From NCBI GenBank assembly GCA_037074615.1, contig CM073522.1:29262962-29326961 (forward strand): a stretch of 64,000 nucleotides of DNA, in the 5' to 3' direction. The notes beneath the pieces are model-generated. The model worked only from the letters and a program-made list of their open reading frames with translations. It was not told where the DNA came from and searched no databases. This DNA is from Leucaena leucocephala (Eukaryota; Streptophyta; Magnoliopsida; Fabales; Fabaceae). The translations under genes were made by a program, and so were the position numbers. Shown one piece after another: positions 61,975-64,000 of this stretch (positions are counted from its first letter, which is position 1; every line of letters starts with the position of its first letter).

Positions 61975-62255
61975 TTCATCTAAACCGAACTAAATATTTC
62001 CACATCGGTCAATATAAATACGCTGTAGAAATTAAAAATCTAAACCGGACTAAATATTTCCACATCGGTCTATATAAAATCCGCTGTAGAAAGTAAACAT
62101 CTAAACCGGACTAAATATTTCCACATCGGTCACGAGTAAATACGGTGTGAATATTTCATTTTATTTACAAAAATGCCACTGCTCATTTTTTTAAAACCGT
62201 TTCCGCATTGACCGGTTTAAAAATGGGGATTTCGATTGCCAATTTTCCACCAGTG
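61975..62255. repeat. Right subterminal repeat zone of the inner CACTA
   Basis: A unit of about 60 bp, containing CTAAACCG-ACTAAATATTTCC, ACATCGGTC, TATAAA and CGCTGTAGAAA, is repeated three times from 61978 to about 62150. AAAACCGTTT and GACCGGTTTAAAA follow, and the terminus ends at 62255. Such arrays are the transposase-binding regions of CACTA elements. Confidence 0.75.
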
Positions 62256-63960
62256 AGTCATTGTCATCTACTTATACAGCATTACTATTAACCCACTTCT
62301 ATTTAAAGAATGATATTTTAAACCTGGAGTAACTAACCTCCCATATCTCTTCAATCATTGCATAATACGGCATGGATGCCAATGTTAGTCTTTTATCTTT
62401 TGAACTAGCAAAATGCATTGTTTCAGTCACAAACATAATCCCACTGTTCTGCATTATACTTTTATCATCTTGCTCTTTTGTGTAAAAAGAGTAGCCATTT
62501 ATGTCATATCCTCCCCAACACAACCTCAAAATGAGGCCCTGCAGCTAGCCTTTGTATTATCTCTTAATGACTGTTATCTTTTAACACTTCTTGCTTGAAC
62601 CATTCTACAAAAGACTTGTTGTGCTCATTAGTTAGTTGTATTTCGCTCTTTCTTAGGTTCATGTTCCTGAACATACTCTTGTGAGCATCCAAGTATGGCA
62701 GAACGTCATCTTTGTTGTTCAAAATATAAAAATGTTCTTACATCACCAATTCGCGAGATATGCACTTCCTTTTGGCACCACGAGTTCTATTACTTTTTCT
62801 CTCCCGGTGATGTCGAGATTGAGAAAGTCTAACTACCTTTACCCAGTAAGGTATGAGTTACAAAACTCAACTGCCTCTTCAGCTATATACCTCTCAACAA
62901 TTGATGCAATGGGTTGATAAGAATTTTTAGAATACCTTTTAAGGATTTTCATTTATCTCTCAAACGGGTACATCCACCTCAAACACACTGGGCCACAAAG
63001 TCTAATCTCACGTACCAGGTGAGCAATCAAGTGGACTATGATATCAAAAAATGTTGGAGAGAAGTGCATCTTCAACTAGGAGAGGATAACATAACATTTG
63101 TTCTTTAATTCATCTAACTCAGTAGGATCAATCACTTTGTTACAAATAGCATTGACAAACGTACAAATTCTAGTAATAGTGCTCCTCACATCATCTTTTT
63201 TAATACCTCGAATAGCTACTGGTAATAATTGTTACATCAACATGTGGCAATCGTGGGACTTCATGCCCGTTATCTTTAAATCTTACATTGATGCAAGCTT
63301 CTTAAAATTATATGAATACCTTTATGACACCTTAATGCCACTCAAACACTCATTGTTATATTTGGATAATATGTGTGCCGATGGGTACAAATAAACTCTC
63401 GCACTACCCTCTCTTTATTGTGGATATAGAGATGGTCTTATTTCCATTTCAGCTAAGTCTCGTCTAACATTGACCCCATCCTTACTCTTTCCACTAATAT
63501 GTAGGAGCATGCCAACAAGGCTCTCTCACACAATTTTCTCCACATGCATAACATCTAGAATATGTCTCACTTCAATACTCCGCCAATATAAAAGATCAAA
63601 GAAGATTTATCTCTTTTTCTATATATTCCTTTCAAGTGCCTTCTTCTTATTACTTTTACCCAAGGTAACATAAAACAATATAAGATGAAACAATATAAAA
63701 TGCTCTCTTAAACCCTAATCTCACCATGCCAAATCTAATTTATATATCTTAAACTTATCCTATCACATATAAGATGCTCTGTTATATCATGAATAGATAA
63801 TCTATTACAGTTAAAATAATTGACACAAGGATAGAAGAACAGCCCATCTCTTTCCTTCAAAGCATTCTTCTAAACAAATTCAAGAAACTTTTCTACCCCT
63901 TCTTCATATTCCTTAGTAGTTCTCTTAGCTTTCATCCAACTACAATCTATTATTCCCTTA
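62256..63960 (-). pseudogene. Outer CACTA TNP2-type transposase, main remnant
   Basis: Reading the minus strand downward from 63955: a transposase-associated N-terminal domain (CSWMKAKRTTKEYEEGVEKF, then ITEHLICD and WHGEI); a large deletion of the catalytic core; DLAEMEIRPSLYPQ; MKSHDCHMLM and QLLPVAIRGIKKDDVRSTIT; CLRWMYPFER and IVERYIAEEAVEFC (DUF4218); then HNKSFVEWF and GYDINGYSFYTK, MPYYAMIEEIWEVSYSRFK (DUF4216). Stop codons interrupt it repeatedly, for example after FER and within EFV. It ends at the insertion point of the inner element. The last part of DUF4216 lies beyond that element at 54613-54489. Confidence 0.85.
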
Positions 63961-64000
63961 AATATAAAAATATCAAATGATAACCAAATCTATCAAAAAG

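Larger units (their letters stand above)
54614..62255 (-). mobile_element. Inner CACTA transposon, about 7.64 kb, inserted in the outer CACTA
   Basis: Its right end, read inward, is CACTGGTGGAAAATTGGC. Its left end, CATGGCGGGGGAAAAGC, matches with one missing base and a two-base insertion. Both are flanked by the 3-bp duplication AGT (54611-54613 and 62256-62258), as CACTA elements make. Subterminal zones carry many ACCGGTGTAAA motifs in both orientations. It holds a TNP2-type gene with the catalytic core deleted, a Transposase_24/Ulp1-type gene, and a duplicated coiled-coil frame, all on the minus strand. Confidence 0.85.
53855..64000 (-). mobile_element. Outer CACTA (En/Spm) transposon, interrupted; other end beyond the window
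   Basis: The terminus CACTATTAGAAAA starts at 53855, with subterminal AACGGCAGTTT-type repeats up to about 54080. Its transposase gene is read on the minus strand from about 63955. The gene is split by the inner CACTA at 54614-62255 and resumes at 54613 down to a stop at about 54489. The second terminus is not in the window. Confidence 0.85.

Noticed and set aside
1..64000. CRISPR arrays, operons or bacterial genes
   Set aside because: No regularly spaced repeats with unique spacers are present and the genes are spliced; this is plant nuclear DNA.

Overview
This is nuclear DNA from a flowering plant, almost certainly a eudicot. The evidence is split genes with GT-AG introns, a very AT-rich intergenic background, plant-only families (HIPP, DUF506, GH17 with an X8 domain, RDM1-like), and plant transposons of most major classes. 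One gene narrows the taxon. A nuclear gene for plastid ribosomal protein L22, with a transit-peptide exon, sits at 46.7-49.0 kb. In most angiosperms rpl22 is still in the chloroplast; transfer to the nucleus is known for legumes and Fagaceae, and plastid loss also for Passiflora. A legume or Fagaceae genome is therefore my best guess, not a proof.

Layout. (1) 0.4-3.5 kb, minus: a four-exon beta-1,3-glucanase whose promoter plus signal-peptide exon is tandemly duplicated upstream as a dead copy. (2) 5.06-5.88 kb: a MITE fragment fused to two oppositely oriented relics of an endogenous caulimovirid-like pararetrovirus. (3) 6.9-7.35 kb, plus: an RDM1-like gene or pseudogene with a frameshift. 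(4) 9.19-9.98 kb: a non-autonomous hAT element with a perfect 8-bp target duplication. (5) 10.9-15.9 kb, minus: a three-exon DUF506 (PDDEXK-like) gene with a very young gag-only LTR retrotransposon in its first intron. (6) 16.6-33 kb: a long AT-rich gene-poor stretch with two tandem SINEs and several MITEs. (7) 33.2-34.1 kb, minus: a heavy-metal-associated isoprenylated plant protein (HIPP). (8) 38.0-43.1 kb, minus: an eleven-exon methionyl-tRNA formyltransferase gene with an RTE LINE in its last intron and a one-base frameshift in exon 9. (9) 44.8-46.5 kb: two related terminal-inverted-repeat elements, one with a minisatellite. (10) 46.7-49.0 kb, plus: nuclear RPL22. (11) 49.5-50.0 kb: a fold-back, Mutator-like MITE. 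(12) 53.9-64 kb: one CACTA transposon inserted into the transposase gene of another.

The host genes do not form a pathway. Two of them (FMT and RPL22) serve organelle translation. The most informative structures are the nested CACTA pair, whose insertion site can be reconstructed to the base, the gag-only LTR element with two identical 299-bp LTRs and a perfect 5-bp target duplication, and the triple target-site repeat around the tandem SINEs. Exon boundaries were derived by eye from splice consensus and reading-frame continuity. No alignment or search was run, so family assignments rest on recognised motifs.
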